Shown here: piece by piece, positions 1 through 8,864 of the stretch
Layout of the letters: the number at the start of each line of letters is the position of its first letter
How positions within the stretch are numbered: position 1 is the stretch's first letter
Origin: Parahaliea maris
Lineage (GTDB): Bacteria; Pseudomonadota; Gammaproteobacteria; Pseudomonadales; Halieaceae
Assembly: GCF_008064665.1 (NCBI RefSeq)
Contig: NZ_VRZA01000003.1
Span: 496,001-560,000 of the forward strand
Direction: 5' to 3'
Length of the DNA: 64,000 bases
Made by a program: the position numbers and the translations under genes
Notes under the pieces: generated by a model
What the model was told of the DNA's origin: nothing
The model's database searches: none
Seen by the model: only the letters and a program-made list of their open reading frames with translations

Positions 1-19
1 GAAAGCGTCCGGGAAATAA

Positions 20-40
20 TATACCCCTATGGGGGGGGAT
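20..40. promoter_or_regulatory. CsoR/FrmR-like G-tract operator candidate
   Basis: The run TACCCC-TA-TGGGGGGGG inside an AT-rich context (ATAAT on the left) has the A/T - C tract - TA - G tract - A/T architecture known for CsoR/RcnR/FrmR-family repressor sites. The only gene inside the window on this side (the sulfotransferase) ends here and points toward the window edge, so the site would serve a gene to the left of the window. Positions 1-126 contain nothing else recognisable. Confidence 0.3.
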
Positions 41-126
41 TTCGGTGCGTCGGGAGTTGTGACTTATTTACAGGGGCGTGGAGCGCAGATTCGTGGCCTT
101 TTTCTGTCTCGTCGCAGCGGCCGGCG

Positions 127-1707
127 TCAGACCTCCACACCTTGCGCCAGCAACTCCCGGCGCATGGGTTCCAGCTGCTGTTCGTAGCGGCGCCAGCGGC
201 CGATCGAGCGGGTGTGGGCCGGCTCGCGAACCTGGACGGCGCTGGCTGTGGAGACCGCGCTGTCCTGCTGGTGAAAATCGAGGCAGGCGTCTTCCCAGGG
301 CAGGTCGAGGTAGTCGATCAGCGCCCTGGCATTGGGTTCCAGGTCGCGGGCGGTGTCCTCGTAACTGATGTCGAAGAAGCGGCCGGGGAAGCGTTCGCGC
401 CAGCAGGCCATCAACCGGCGGTAGCGGGCGTGGTGGCGGGCCATCTCTTCCTGGTCATAGGAGTGCAGGTAAGCGTCGGCGAACAGCTGTTTGAAGCTGG
501 CAAAGCAGGCGTCCATCGGGTCCCGTACCAGGTGCACGATTTTTGCGTTGGGCAGGGCGGCCAGAATCAGGGGAATCATCAGGTAGTTTTGGGGCAGCTT
601 GTCGACAAAGCGCGGGGTAGTGCCGCGCATGCGGGCACTGCTTTGCAGGTAGAGTTTGCCGACCCTGGCTGGATCCAGTTCCTGGGTTGCGGCAAACAAC
701 TCGGCGGAAAATCGCTGCGGACGGGCGTAGCCTGACAGCCGCCGCAGTCCCAGCGAGAACTGCTGCAACTCGCCGGCCGAGTGGACCGCCGAGTGGCTGG
801 TAATGATACGTTCCACAAGGGTTGTGCCGGTGCGCGGCTGTCCCAGCACAAAGATCGGTGAGCTGTCCGCCTCACCCTCGCTGCGGCTCTCCAGCCACTC
901 GGGGGTGTAGTGCTGTTCGAGGTACTCGAACATGGCCTGTTCCCCGGCCTCGTCGTACTCCACCGTCTCGCGGCGGGCGCTTGCCCCCATGCTGAAGGCC
1001 TCGAACGCCTCTTCCCAGCGCTGCTGGTCTTCCAGTTCCTTGCCGATGGCGTAGGCGTAAAACGCGCGGGCGCGCGGGTTGTTGCCGTGGCGCTTCAACA
1101 GCTCACGCATGGTGCTGATATGGCTGTCATCAGTGGCCTTGCGCGCGGTGGCCAGGGCCCAGTGCGCCTGGGGGCTATCGGGTTGCAAGGCGACGATATC
1201 GTCGAAAATGGCGTTGGCCTGTTCGCTGTCGCCGTGGTACACGAGATTGTTCGCCAGGTTGAGCATGAAGGGCGGGTGCCGGGGATGTGCGGTATTGGCC
1301 CGGGCGTAGAAGGCCTGGGCGGCGCTGTGCTCGCCCATCAGTGACAGGGTGGTGCCGATCAGGTCCAGCACATTGGGGTCGGTCGGCTTGATGCGCCGGG
1401 TTTCCCGCAGGGCGGCATCAGCGCGATTGACCTGGCCCTCGCTCATGTACAGGCGCGCCAGCTGGGCCCAGGCCGCGGCGTGATCAGGTTCCAGCTTCAC
1501 CACCGACTGAAAGGCGTTGAACGCGGTGCGGCGGTCCCGGGTTTCCAGCCCCAGCAGCCCTACCAGGAAATGGGCGGGTACCAGGTCCTGCTGTTGCTGC
1601 AGGGCCTGCTGGCAGCACTCGCCGGTGGTTTCATAATCGCCGCGTTCCAGGGCGGCAAAGCCCTTTTGCAGCAGCGCCTGCAGGTTCTGTTCACGGGGTG
1701 TGTTCAT
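127..1707 (-). CDS. TPR-repeat sulfotransferase
   Basis: 526 residues. The first ~210 residues are tetratricopeptide helices (repeated A..Y/F..A pattern). The second half is a sulfotransferase domain: the PAPS-binding 5'-phosphosulfate loop reads PIFVLGQPRTGTTLVERI (about residue 288 onward) and the 3'-phosphate region VHLVRDPMDACFASF follows ~100 residues later. This architecture is known in marine proteobacteria, where the acceptor is usually unknown; a small molecule, polysaccharide or protein would all fit. No signal peptide is seen, so it is probably cytoplasmic. It starts 10 bp after the LuxR-type regulator stops, on the same strand, so the two are likely co-transcribed. Confidence 0.85.
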   Translation of the reverse strand: MNTPREQNLQALLQKGFAALERGDYETTGECCQQALQQQQDLVPAHFLVGLLGLETRDRRTAFNAFQSVVKLEPDHAAAWAQLARLYMSEGQVNRADAALRETRRIKPTDPNVLDLIGTTLSLMGEHSAAQAFYARANTAHPRHPPFMLNLANNLVYHGDSEQANAIFDDIVALQPDSPQAHWALATARKATDDSHISTMRELLKRHGNNPRARAFYAYAIGKELEDQQRWEEAFEAFSMGASARRETVEYDEAGEQAMFEYLEQHYTPEWLESRSEGEADSSPIFVLGQPRTGTTLVERIITSHSAVHSAGELQQFSLGLRRLSGYARPQRFSAELFAATQELDPARVGKLYLQSSARMRGTTPRFVDKLPQNYLMIPLILAALPNAKIVHLVRDPMDACFASFKQLFADAYLHSYDQEEMARHHARYRRLMACWRERFPGRFFDISYEDTARDLEPNARALIDYLDLPWEDACLDFHQQDSAVSTASAVQVREPAHTRSIGRWRRYEQQLEPMRRELLAQGVEV

Positions 1708-1717
1708 GTTCAGCCGG

Positions 1718-2551
1718 TTACTGGGGTGGCTGCATGTAGGCGACGAGGGTGTCTCCGCCAGCGTAGTCCTTGGCGCTCATCAGGGAGTCGAGGAACAGGT
1801 AGAACAACTCGGCCTGGGAGCTGACCTCGAGCTTGGCGTAGGCGTGCTTGCGGTGGAGCTTGACGGTCTCGATGGAGATGGAGAGTTTCTCTGCGACGGT
1901 TTTGGTGGAGTGTCCGTGCAGTACCAGGTTGATGACCTGGGCCTCCCGGTCCGTGAGCAGGGTCTCGCCGAAATGTTGCAGGGCCTTGTGCAGCTGGGCG
2001 CGCAAATCGATGCTGCCGGCCTTGTTGGCCACACTCGCGGTGCCCCAGTGGCTCTGGCACAGGGTCTCAATGACCGGCAGGACGTCGGCGAGGGTTTTCA
2101 CCTGCTTCGCGCTGAAACTTGCGCGGGTGCCGGTTTTGCCCAGGGCGATATTCAGGAAAGCATTGTCGCCGAGACTGATGACATAGCCGCATTCGTCCTG
2201 ATAGCCGCAGTTGCGGTACCAGTTCTTGTAGTACTCGCTGTCCTTGAAGCCGGTGGGAGCCAATTCCCGCAGGCGAAACAGGCCGAAGCGCAGTTCGGTA
2301 GCGGCAACGTAAAAGGGGTCCAGCAGGAAGGGGCCAAGCACAAACTGGGACAGGGTACTGTTCTGGCTGGGCTCGGGCACCTCGAAGTGCTCTACCACCG
2401 GATAGTCCCGTTCGGGATAGAAAATGACCGTGGCGTCGTCGATGTCCACCAGCGAACGCAAGGTCCCGACCAGTTGCCCGGGAAAAGGATCCTCACCCAC
2501 TGCATCGATGAGAAGTGATAGCTGTTGACTGTAATCGGAGAGGTCGTTCAT
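1718..2551 (-). CDS. LuxR-family HTH regulator
   Basis: 277 residues. The C-terminal ~60 residues form a clear LuxR/GerE helix-turn-helix (LTDREAQVINLVLHGHSTKT, then VAEKLSISIETVKLHRKHAY). The N-terminal ~190 residues resemble a GAF/autoinducer-like sensory fold but lack recognisable acyl-homoserine-lactone pocket motifs, so the ligand is unknown. It lies directly upstream of the TPR-sulfotransferase (10 bp gap, same strand), which makes that gene the most likely target or co-transcribed partner. Upstream (2552-2588) is a short gap to the LysR gene, which also runs on the minus strand and ends there. Confidence 0.85.
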   Translation of the reverse strand: MNDLSDYSQQLSLLIDAVGEDPFPGQLVGTLRSLVDIDDATVIFYPERDYPVVEHFEVPEPSQNSTLSQFVLGPFLLDPFYVAATELRFGLFRLRELAPTGFKDSEYYKNWYRNCGYQDECGYVISLGDNAFLNIALGKTGTRASFSAKQVKTLADVLPVIETLCQSHWGTASVANKAGSIDLRAQLHKALQHFGETLLTDREAQVINLVLHGHSTKTVAEKLSISIETVKLHRKHAYAKLEVSSQAELFYLFLDSLMSAKDYAGGDTLVAYMQPPQ

Positions 2552-2588
2552 GCCGGACGGAGATTGTGGTGTGAGACGGCATGATAGC

Positions 2589-3479
2589 TCAATTGGGCCC
2601 GGACCTTAATTGCCCGCCCAGCCAGTCGAGGAACGCCTGGTTCACCCGGGAGATGGTGGCTCCCCGGCGCTTGGCCAGGGCCATACGCAGGTGCGCGTCG
2701 CCCGCCAGGGGTACGCCGACAATGCCGGGCTCCTGCTCGGCCAGGATGGCGAGGCCAATGGTGGTGCCGATGCCCTGGCGGACCATGCTTACCAGCAGGG
2801 GGAGAAAGTTGCTCTGCATACGGTATTCCGGCTGCACGCTCGCCGCGTCGCAGAGGCGGTCCAGCTGGTCGCGGATAAAATAGCCGCTCTCGTATACCAC
2901 CATCGGGCTGTCCTGTAATTCCGCCACCTGAATCTCCCGTCGCTGTGCCCAGGGGTGCTCACTGTGCATGCATAGCAGGATGGGCTGTTCCAGCAAGGGC
3001 ACGCAGTGTAGGGCGTTATCGCTGATATCGGCATCACCACTGATGACCCCGATCTCCATCTCCCCCCGGAGCAGCTGCTGGCGGATGTCGGTGGTGCCGC
3101 GCTGGATGACGTTGGCGCTCAGGCCGGGATGTTCGGCGAGGAAGTCGCCGAGCAGTTGTGGCAGGAAGTAGGTGGCCAGCATGGAAGGGCAACTGACGGA
3201 GAGTTCACCCCGCAGCAGGTCCCGGCGCTCACCCAGGCTGTGCTGGAGCTCGGCGACTTCCGCCAGGATGAACTCCGCCCGCTGCAGTAGTTCGAGCCCC
3301 TCGGAGGTCGTCTGGACCCTGCGGCCACTGCGATCCAGCAAGTGCAGGCCCAGTTCCTCCTCGAGTTTACGCACGGCGATGCTGACGGCGGGCTGGGCCA
3401 TATGCAGTTGTTCTGCGGCCTGGCTGAAGCTGGCGCAGCGCGCCACGGTGGTAAAGATGTGCAGTTTGCGGAGGTCCAT
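2589..3479 (-). CDS. LysR-family regulator, likely of gcdH
   Basis: 296 residues, the usual LysR length. The N-terminal winged HTH starts MDLRKLHIFTTVARCASFSQ with AEQLHMAQPAVSIAVRKLEE behind it, and the effector domain occupies residues ~90-296. It is divergent from glutaryl-CoA dehydrogenase with 107 bp between the starts. This is the classical LysR arrangement and matches the known GcdR-gcdH pairs of Pseudomonas and Burkholderia. A perfect 10-bp inverted repeat lies in the shared gap (3494-3527) and is a likely binding site. The effector (glutarate or glutaryl-CoA) is inferred from context. Confidence 0.88.
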   Translation of the reverse strand: MDLRKLHIFTTVARCASFSQAAEQLHMAQPAVSIAVRKLEEELGLHLLDRSGRRVQTTSEGLELLQRAEFILAEVAELQHSLGERRDLLRGELSVSCPSMLATYFLPQLLGDFLAEHPGLSANVIQRGTTDIRQQLLRGEMEIGVISGDADISDNALHCVPLLEQPILLCMHSEHPWAQRREIQVAELQDSPMVVYESGYFIRDQLDRLCDAASVQPEYRMQSNFLPLLVSMVRQGIGTTIGLAILAEQEPGIVGVPLAGDAHLRMALAKRRGATISRVNQAFLDWLGGQLRSGPN

Positions 3480-3493
3480 ATTGGTGAATATTA

Positions 3494-3527
3494 AAAATAT
3501 ATGGATTCAATAAACAACATATATTTT
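3494..3527. promoter_or_regulatory. LysR operator: 10-bp inverted repeat
   Basis: AAAATATATG (3494-3503) and CATATATTTT (3518-3527) are perfect reverse complements separated by 14 bp, in an AT-rich island between the divergent lysR and gcdH starts. LysR proteins bind AT-rich dyads in exactly this position, so this is the best candidate operator for autoregulation and gcdH activation. Confidence 0.6.
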
Positions 3528-3586
3528 ATAAATTTACAGTCATTTGCTACCTTTCATGGATCATTCGCAAGCACTGGAATCGCACC

Positions 3587-4771
3587 ATGGCACAGGCAAA
3601 ATCCTGGCAAAAACTCGACTGGCAGGACCCCTTCCTGCTGGAGCAGCAACTCACCGACGAGCAGCGCATGGTGCGCGACAGCGCCGCCCAGTACGCCCAG
3701 TCGCGCCTGGCGCCGCGGGTGCGTGAGGCTTTCCGGGCCGAGCACACCGATAAGGGTATCTTTAAGGAGATGGGCGAGATGGGCCTGCTGGGCTCCACCA
3801 TCTCCGGTTACGGCTGCCCTGGCGTGGACTACATCAGTTACGGCCTGATCGCCCGCGAGGTCGAGCGCGTCGACTCCGGTTACCGCTCCATGATGAGCGT
3901 CCAGTCCTCTCTGGTGATGTATCCGATCTATGCCTACGGCACTGAGGAGCAGCGCGAGAAGTACCTGCCGAAACTCGCCACCGGCGAGTGGATCGGCTGC
4001 TTCGGCCTGACCGAGCCCGACCACGGTTCCGACCCCGGCTCCATGGTGACCCGGGCGCGCAGTGTCGACGGCGGTTACAGCCTGTCCGGCGCCAAGATGT
4101 GGATTACCAATAGCCCCTTCGCCGACGTGTTCGTGGTCTGGGCCAAGACCGACGACGGCAAGATTCGGGGCTTCGTGCTGGAGAAAGGCATGAAGGGCCT
4201 GAGCGCACCGAAAATCGAGGGCAAACTGGCCCTGCGCGCGTCCATTACCGGCGAGATCGTGATGGATGAGGTCTTTGTACCGGAGGAAAACCTGCTGCCC
4301 AATGTGCACGGCCTGAAAGGCCCCTTTGGCTGCCTCAACAACGCCCGCTACGGTATCGCCTGGGGTGCGCTGGGGGCCGCCGAGGCCTGCTGGCACGCGG
4401 CGCGTGACTACACCATGGACCGCAAACAGTTCGGCGTGCCGCTGGCCTCCAAGCAGCTGGTACAACTGAAGCTGGCCGACATGCAGACCGAGATCAGCCT
4501 GGGTCTGCAGGGCTGCCTGCGCGCCGGCCAGTTGATGGACGCCGGGCAGATTGCGCCGGAACTGATCTCCCTGATCAAGCGCAACTCCTGCGGCAAGTCG
4601 CTGCAGATCGCCCGTGTCGCCCGCGACATGCTCGGCGGTAACGGTATCTCCGACGAATACCCGATCATGCGCCACATGGTGAACCTGGAGGTGGTCAACA
4701 CCTACGAGGGCACCCACGACGTGCACGCCCTGATCCTGGGCCGTACCCAGACCGATATCCCCGCGTTCTGA
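3587..4771 (+). CDS. gcdH: Glutaryl-CoA dehydrogenase
   Basis: 394 residues, standard acyl-CoA dehydrogenase length. The enzyme oxidatively decarboxylates glutaryl-CoA to crotonyl-CoA in lysine, tryptophan and glutarate catabolism, passing electrons to ETF. Family signatures include [16 protein letters not shown] (FAD/substrate contact), the GcdH-type stretch [20 protein letters not shown] and the catalytic glutamate in [10 protein letters not shown] (about E374). The ATG has a weak GGA ribosome site 9-10 nt upstream. The stop codon overlaps the start of the CoA transferase by one base, so the two are translationally coupled. Confidence 0.95.
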   Translation: MAQAKSWQKLDWQDPFLLEQQLTDEQRMVRDSAAQYAQSRLAPRVREAFRAEHTDKGIFKEMGEMGLLGSTISGYGCPGVDYISYGLIAREVERVDSGYRSMMSVQSSLVMYPIYAYGTEEQREKYLPKLATGEWIGCFGLTEPDHGSDPGSMVTRARSVDGGYSLSGAKMWITNSPFADVFVVWAKTDDGKIRGFVLEKGMKGLSAPKIEGKLALRASITGEIVMDEVFVPEENLLPNVHGLKGPFGCLNNARYGIAWGALGAAEACWHAARDYTMDRKQFGVPLASKQLVQLKLADMQTEISLGLQGCLRAGQLMDAGQIAPELISLIKRNSCGKSLQIARVARDMLGGNGISDEYPIMRHMVNLEVVNTYEGTHDVHALILGRTQTDIPAF

Positions 4772-5961
4772 TGGGAGCACTGTCCCACCTGAAGGTGCTG
4801 GACCTGTCCCGCATCCTGGCGGGCCCCTGGGCCAGCCAGTTGCTGGCGGATCTCGGCGCCGAAGTGATCAAGATCGAGCGACCTGGCGGCGGCGACGATA
4901 CCCGCGGCTGGGGGCCGCCCTTCCTGCAGGACGAAACCGGTGCCGATACCACGGAGTCCGCCTATTTTCTTTGCGCCAACCGCAACAAGCGTTCGGTGTG
5001 TGTGGATATGAAGACCCCGGAGGGCCAGGCGACCCTGCGCCGCCTGGCCGCGGACTCCGATGTGGTGCTGGAGAACTTCAAGGTGGGTGATGCGGCCCGC
5101 TACGGCCTGGACTATGACAGCCTCAAGGCGTCCAATCCGGGGCTGGTGTACTGTTCCATCACCGGTTTCGGCCAGACCGGACCACTGCGCAGCCGCCCGG
5201 GTTATGACTTCCTGGTGCAGGCCATGGGCGGCCTGATGAGTGTGACGGGGGTGCCGGACGGCGAACCCGGTGCCGGGCCCCAGAAAGTGGGAGTGGCCCT
5301 CACCGATATCATGACCGGCCTGTATGCCACGGTGGGTATTCTCGCGGCGCTGGCGGAGCGGGATCGCTCAGGCCTGGGGCAGCAGGTCGATCTCGCCCTG
5401 CTGGACGTGACCGCGGCGACCCTGGCCAATCAGGCGACCAACTACCTGGTGGGCGGGCTGAATCCAACCCGCCTGGGCAATGCCCATCCGAATATCGTGC
5501 CTTACCAGAGTTTCGTTGCCGCCGACGGCCACCTGATTGTGGCGGTGGGCAACGACACCCAGTTTGCCCGCTTTGTCGAGGTGCTGGGTTTGCCGGAACT
5601 GGCACAGGATCCCCGCTTCATGAGTAACCGTGAACGGGTGCACAACCGCGACCAGCTGGTCCCGCAGTTGCAGCGCGCCCTGCTGGAGCGCAGCAAAAGC
5701 GACTGGCTGGATCGGCTGGAAGCCGCGGGCGTACCGGCGGGACCCATCAATACCGTGGCGGAAGTCTTTTCAGAGCCCCAGATTCTCGCCCGGGAAATGC
5801 GGGTGAATGTGCCCCACCCGGACAACGCCAGTCTCGAACTGGTGGGCAATCCCATCAAGTTGTCGCGCACGCCGGTGAGTTATCGGCGTGCCCCGCCGCG
5901 GCTCGGTGAGCACACGGCGGAGCTGCTGGACGAGACCGGCTCCTTACCATCCCAGGGCTAG
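4771..5961 (+). CDS. Class III CoA transferase (CaiB/BaiF), glutarate-linked
   Basis: 396 residues. Begins with the family III motif [20 protein letters not shown] followed by LGAEVIKIERPGGGDDTRGW; the catalytic aspartate is expected in the VVLENFKVGDAARYGLDY region. Family III enzymes move CoA between carboxylic acids. Fused one base after gcdH, the likely job is to activate glutarate to glutaryl-CoA from succinyl-CoA (as human SUGCT does), feeding GcdH. Substrate assignment rests on the neighbour. It could also accept other dicarboxylates. Confidence 0.88.
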   Translation: MGALSHLKVLDLSRILAGPWASQLLADLGAEVIKIERPGGGDDTRGWGPPFLQDETGADTTESAYFLCANRNKRSVCVDMKTPEGQATLRRLAADSDVVLENFKVGDAARYGLDYDSLKASNPGLVYCSITGFGQTGPLRSRPGYDFLVQAMGGLMSVTGVPDGEPGAGPQKVGVALTDIMTGLYATVGILAALAERDRSGLGQQVDLALLDVTAATLANQATNYLVGGLNPTRLGNAHPNIVPYQSFVAADGHLIVAVGNDTQFARFVEVLGLPELAQDPRFMSNRERVHNRDQLVPQLQRALLERSKSDWLDRLEAAGVPAGPINTVAEVFSEPQILAREMRVNVPHPDNASLELVGNPIKLSRTPVSYRRAPPRLGEHTAELLDETGSLPSQG

Positions 5962-6041
5962 GCCAGTCCATTTGACCTCAACGGGGGTGTTCATACCCCG
6001 TGCACGGAGGAATAATTCACTGAGGACTGGTCGAGGGGGGA

Positions 6042-7220
6042 ATGGACGTGTTGAAAAAACTGTTGTTGCTACTGGTTGTGCTTGCCGTCGCCGCAGTGGC
6101 GGCGCTCAGGTTTGGTTGGCAGGCGAGCCCCTTTCCCGCGGGTAGCGCCAGTGCTGCCCGCCTGCAGAGCGGCCCCCTGGCCGTGGATAGCTTCGAGGTG
6201 CGCTTTGAAGACAGCAGCCGGCGCACCGATGCCAACGGCGACTTCGCCGGGGCGTCGAACCGGGTGCTGGCCGGCACGGTGTGGCTGCCGGCCGAGGAGC
6301 AGGGAGCGCCGTATCCGCTGCTGGTCTACAGCCACGGTTTTTCCTCCAATCACCAGGGGGGTAGCTACCTCGCCGAACACCTGGCCAGCCTCGGTTACGT
6401 GGTTGTGGCGGTGGATTTCCCCCTGACCAATATGTACGCGCCCGGTGGGCCCCAGATCAAAGACGTGGTCAACCAGCCGGGGGACGTGAGCTTCGTGATC
6501 GATCGCATGCTGGCGCGCTCGGCCGCTGCCGGTGATCCACTGGGCGGCACGGTAGATCCACAGCGCATCGGCGTGTTTGGCCTGTCCCTGGGGGGCATGA
6601 CCACCCAGCTGGTCGCTTTTCACCCCCAGTGGCGGGATGAGCGCGTGGCTGCGGCCCTGTCCATTGCCGGCCCCAGCTACCTGTTGGGTCCCACCTTTTT
6701 CCACAACGCGCCGGACCTTCCCTTCATGATGCTGGCGGGCGATATCGACGCGCTTGTGCCCTGGTCAAGCAACGCCAAACCCATTCCGGACAAGCGCCCG
6801 GGCGCAGAGCTGGTGACGGTCGCCGGCGCGTCGCATGCCGGCTTTGCCGTGCCGGCGATCTACCTGCGCTGGCTGCGCAATACCGACATGATGGCGTGTT
6901 TTGTGGTGTCACGGAATCTTGGCGACGATATGGAAGAGCCCTGGTATCACCTGCTGGGAACGCCGGAGCAGGGCATTCTGGCCGACTTCGAGGACGAACT
7001 CTGTAAGCTGGACCCCTTGCCCGAGGCCATGAACGTACTGCGCCAGCAGATGATTACCCGGGTGGTGGTCGCCAGTTTCTTCGAGCGTTCGTTTTCCAGT
7101 TCCGGGGTGGAACGCGAGGCCTCCGCCACCTACCTCAAGGATGTACTGGCGCGGGAGATACCGGAGGTGAGCTACCTGCGTTCGCCGCGCCCTGTCGGTA
7201 TGCTGGTCAGCGGACAATAG
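6042..7220 (+). CDS. Membrane-anchored/exported alpha/beta hydrolase
   Basis: 392 residues. Residues ~5-22 (LKKLLLLLVVLAVAAVAAL) are a signal anchor. The alpha/beta hydrolase core shows the oxyanion region LVYSHGFSSNHQGG, the nucleophile elbow GVFGLSLGGMTTQ, a candidate acid in AGDIDALVPW and the histidine in AGASHAGFAVP. It resembles dienelactone-hydrolase or PAF-acetylhydrolase-like secreted esterases; the substrate is unknown. A strong GAGGGGGGA ribosome site abuts the ATG. Its last 14 bp overlap the 3' end of the convergent M48 protease gene. Confidence 0.8.
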   Translation: MDVLKKLLLLLVVLAVAAVAALRFGWQASPFPAGSASAARLQSGPLAVDSFEVRFEDSSRRTDANGDFAGASNRVLAGTVWLPAEEQGAPYPLLVYSHGFSSNHQGGSYLAEHLASLGYVVVAVDFPLTNMYAPGGPQIKDVVNQPGDVSFVIDRMLARSAAAGDPLGGTVDPQRIGVFGLSLGGMTTQLVAFHPQWRDERVAAALSIAGPSYLLGPTFFHNAPDLPFMMLAGDIDALVPWSSNAKPIPDKRPGAELVTVAGASHAGFAVPAIYLRWLRNTDMMACFVVSRNLGDDMEEPWYHLLGTPEQGILADFEDELCKLDPLPEAMNVLRQQMITRVVVASFFERSFSSSGVEREASATYLKDVLAREIPEVSYLRSPRPVGMLVSGQ

Positions 7221-8022
7221 CCACCGGGTGTACCGCGGCGAGTTGGCCGGTGGGGTTCAGTTGGCGTACCTCCCTGCCCATTGAGGCCAGCGCCGCCTGC
7301 CGGTTTTGCGGTGCCGGGTGGGTGCTGAGGAACTCCGGCGGGCGTTCACCGCCGCCGACTTTCGCCATTTTCTCCCACAGGGTCACGGCTGCGTCCGGGT
7401 CGTAGCCGGCGAGCGTCGCCAGTTCGAGACCGATCTGATCCGCCTCGGCTTCAGCGGTGCGGCTGTTGGGGAGTTCCAGGGCGACCTTGGCGGCCAGCGC
7501 TGCGCCACCCAGGGCGACCGCGTGATTGTCCGAGGCCACAGCCACGGCGACCACACCGAGGTTGGTTGCCATGGCTCGGGACATCCGCTCTGCCGTGTGA
7601 TTGGCGAGGGCGTGGGATATCTCATGGCCCATGATCTGGGCGAACTCGTCATCGGTGAGCTTCAATTGCTCGAACAGGCCGGTGTACACCGCCATGCGCC
7701 CACCCGCCATGCACCAGGCGTTGACGGTTTTCGGATCGTCGATGATGGCAACGCTCCATTCCCAGTCGGCGGACTGGGGGTAGCGGGCCACGGCCTCGGT
7801 GACCAGGCGCCCGGTGATGGTAGCGACGCGGTCGGCCATTTTCGGGTCGTCGATGAGCTTGTTCTCCTTGTCCAGCTCCGACATGGTGCTCAGGTAGGCC
7901 TTTTTGGATTCCACGATGGCGGATTGCGGTGAAACCAGCATGAACTGGCTGCGGCCGGTGGGGCTGGTGGCGCAGCCGGCGATGACCGTGGCCGCAAGGC
8001 ACAGGGTGGCAAGTCGTTTCAT
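7207..8022 (-). CDS. M48-family metalloprotease lipoprotein
   Basis: 271 residues. A lipoprotein signal peptide ends in a lipobox (VIAGC, Cys at ~17). The zinc motif HEISH in QIMGHEISHALANHTAERMS and the third ligand region EAEADQIGLELA identify an M48 peptidase of the LoiP/YcaL/BepA class, which act in the periplasm on outer-membrane proteins. No TPR tail is present, so it is more like LoiP/YcaL than BepA. Overlaps the convergent hydrolase by 14 bp. Confidence 0.88.
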   Translation of the reverse strand: MKRLATLCLAATVIAGCATSPTGRSQFMLVSPQSAIVESKKAYLSTMSELDKENKLIDDPKMADRVATITGRLVTEAVARYPQSADWEWSVAIIDDPKTVNAWCMAGGRMAVYTGLFEQLKLTDDEFAQIMGHEISHALANHTAERMSRAMATNLGVVAVAVASDNHAVALGGAALAAKVALELPNSRTAEAEADQIGLELATLAGYDPDAAVTLWEKMAKVGGGERPPEFLSTHPAPQNRQAALASMGREVRQLNPTGQLAAVHPVAIVR

Positions 8023-8130
8023 GGTATCTCCTTGGTTTGGCGGCCCAGTTTAGAGCAATCTGCCGTCAATGCTTAGAGCGGGCCGAGCAAGGGAAGTTTC
8101 GAACCGGGACGCATTACCGAACTATTAAAT

Positions 8131-8149
8131 GGTAATGATTGGCATTACA
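8131..8149. promoter_or_regulatory. Fur-box-like dyad
   Basis: GTAATG-ATTGG-CATTAC is a perfect 6-bp inverted repeat, and the 19-mer from 8131 matches 13 of 19 positions of the classical Fur consensus (GATAATGATAATCATTATC). It stands ~90 bp before the remnant of a TonB-dependent receptor, where an iron-regulated promoter is expected. Confidence 0.6.
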
Positions 8150-8235
8150 ATTCGGCTTTTCCTGGACTGCCTCCAACAATCAAATCGACTTTTGGGGATC
8201 AGTGGTATGACTTCCGGCGCCTGTTTTCACAACAG

Positions 8236-8820
8236 ATGAGTGGGGCCGGTAACCCGTCGGCCACCCGCTTCAAGGTGACGGACGACCTGAGCCTGATCGC
8301 CGGTGCCCGTGTGGTGGACTGGGAGGCCGCAGGCGTCGGTTATGGTACCAGCAAGCTCACCGAGGTCAGCGGCAAGGTACTGCCCCATGCGGGCCTTGTG
8401 TACCGCCTGGGTGAGAACTACTCCGTGTGTGCCAGCCACACCGAAGGCAGCACCGATGAAATCGGTCTGAAGGGGCAGTTCTTTGACGGCAGGCTTCTGG
8501 CTACCCTGGCGTACTACCAGTCGGAGCAGGACAACGTCGCCGAGTTTGCCGGCCAGGTGGCGGACCCGAACAACAACCAGATCCCCATCGATTTCTACGA
8601 CGGAAGAAACTACGCAAGTGAAGGCTTCGATCTCACCCTTAGCGGGCGCCTGGCAGAAGGGCTGCAGCTGGACTTCAGCTACGCCAGGGTTGATATCGAT
8701 AACCGCGCTGTCAACGGCAATAACCTGACTGACGAGAAGTACATCGGCAGCCTGTACTGGGACCAGGGCTTCTACGGTGCGCCGCGCAGCTTCAGCGCCT
8801 CAGTGAACTGGAGCTACTGA
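8236..8820 (+). pseudogene. Decayed TonB-dependent siderophore receptor
   Basis: Only ~194 residues remain of a family normally ~700 long. What is left is beta-barrel sequence: TRFKVTDDLSLIAGARVVDW, GKVLPHAGLVYRLGENYSV, GLKGQFFDGRLLATLAYYQS and the C-terminal GAPRSFSASVNWSY ending in an aromatic, as barrel proteins do. Signal peptide, TonB box and plug are absent. Two internal joins (SHTEG to STDEIGLKG; VDIDNRA to VNGNNLTDEKY) appear to skip barrel strands found in intact receptors, yet the frame stays open, and it is open upstream to 8128. The Fur-like dyad survives in front. It is probably non-functional. Confidence 0.75.
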
Positions 8821-8839
8821 AGCGGAGCTGCTGCGAGCC

Positions 8840-8864
8840 CGGGCTGCCTTAAAAAGGCAGCCCG
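8840..8864. terminator. Convergent hairpin, likely bidirectional terminator
   Basis: CGGGCTGCCTT / AAGGCAGCCCG form a perfect 11-bp stem with an AAA loop, sitting between the receptor remnant (plus) and the Rieske oxygenase (minus). It overlaps the oxygenase stop codon. There is no long T-tract, so termination strength is uncertain. Confidence 0.55.
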
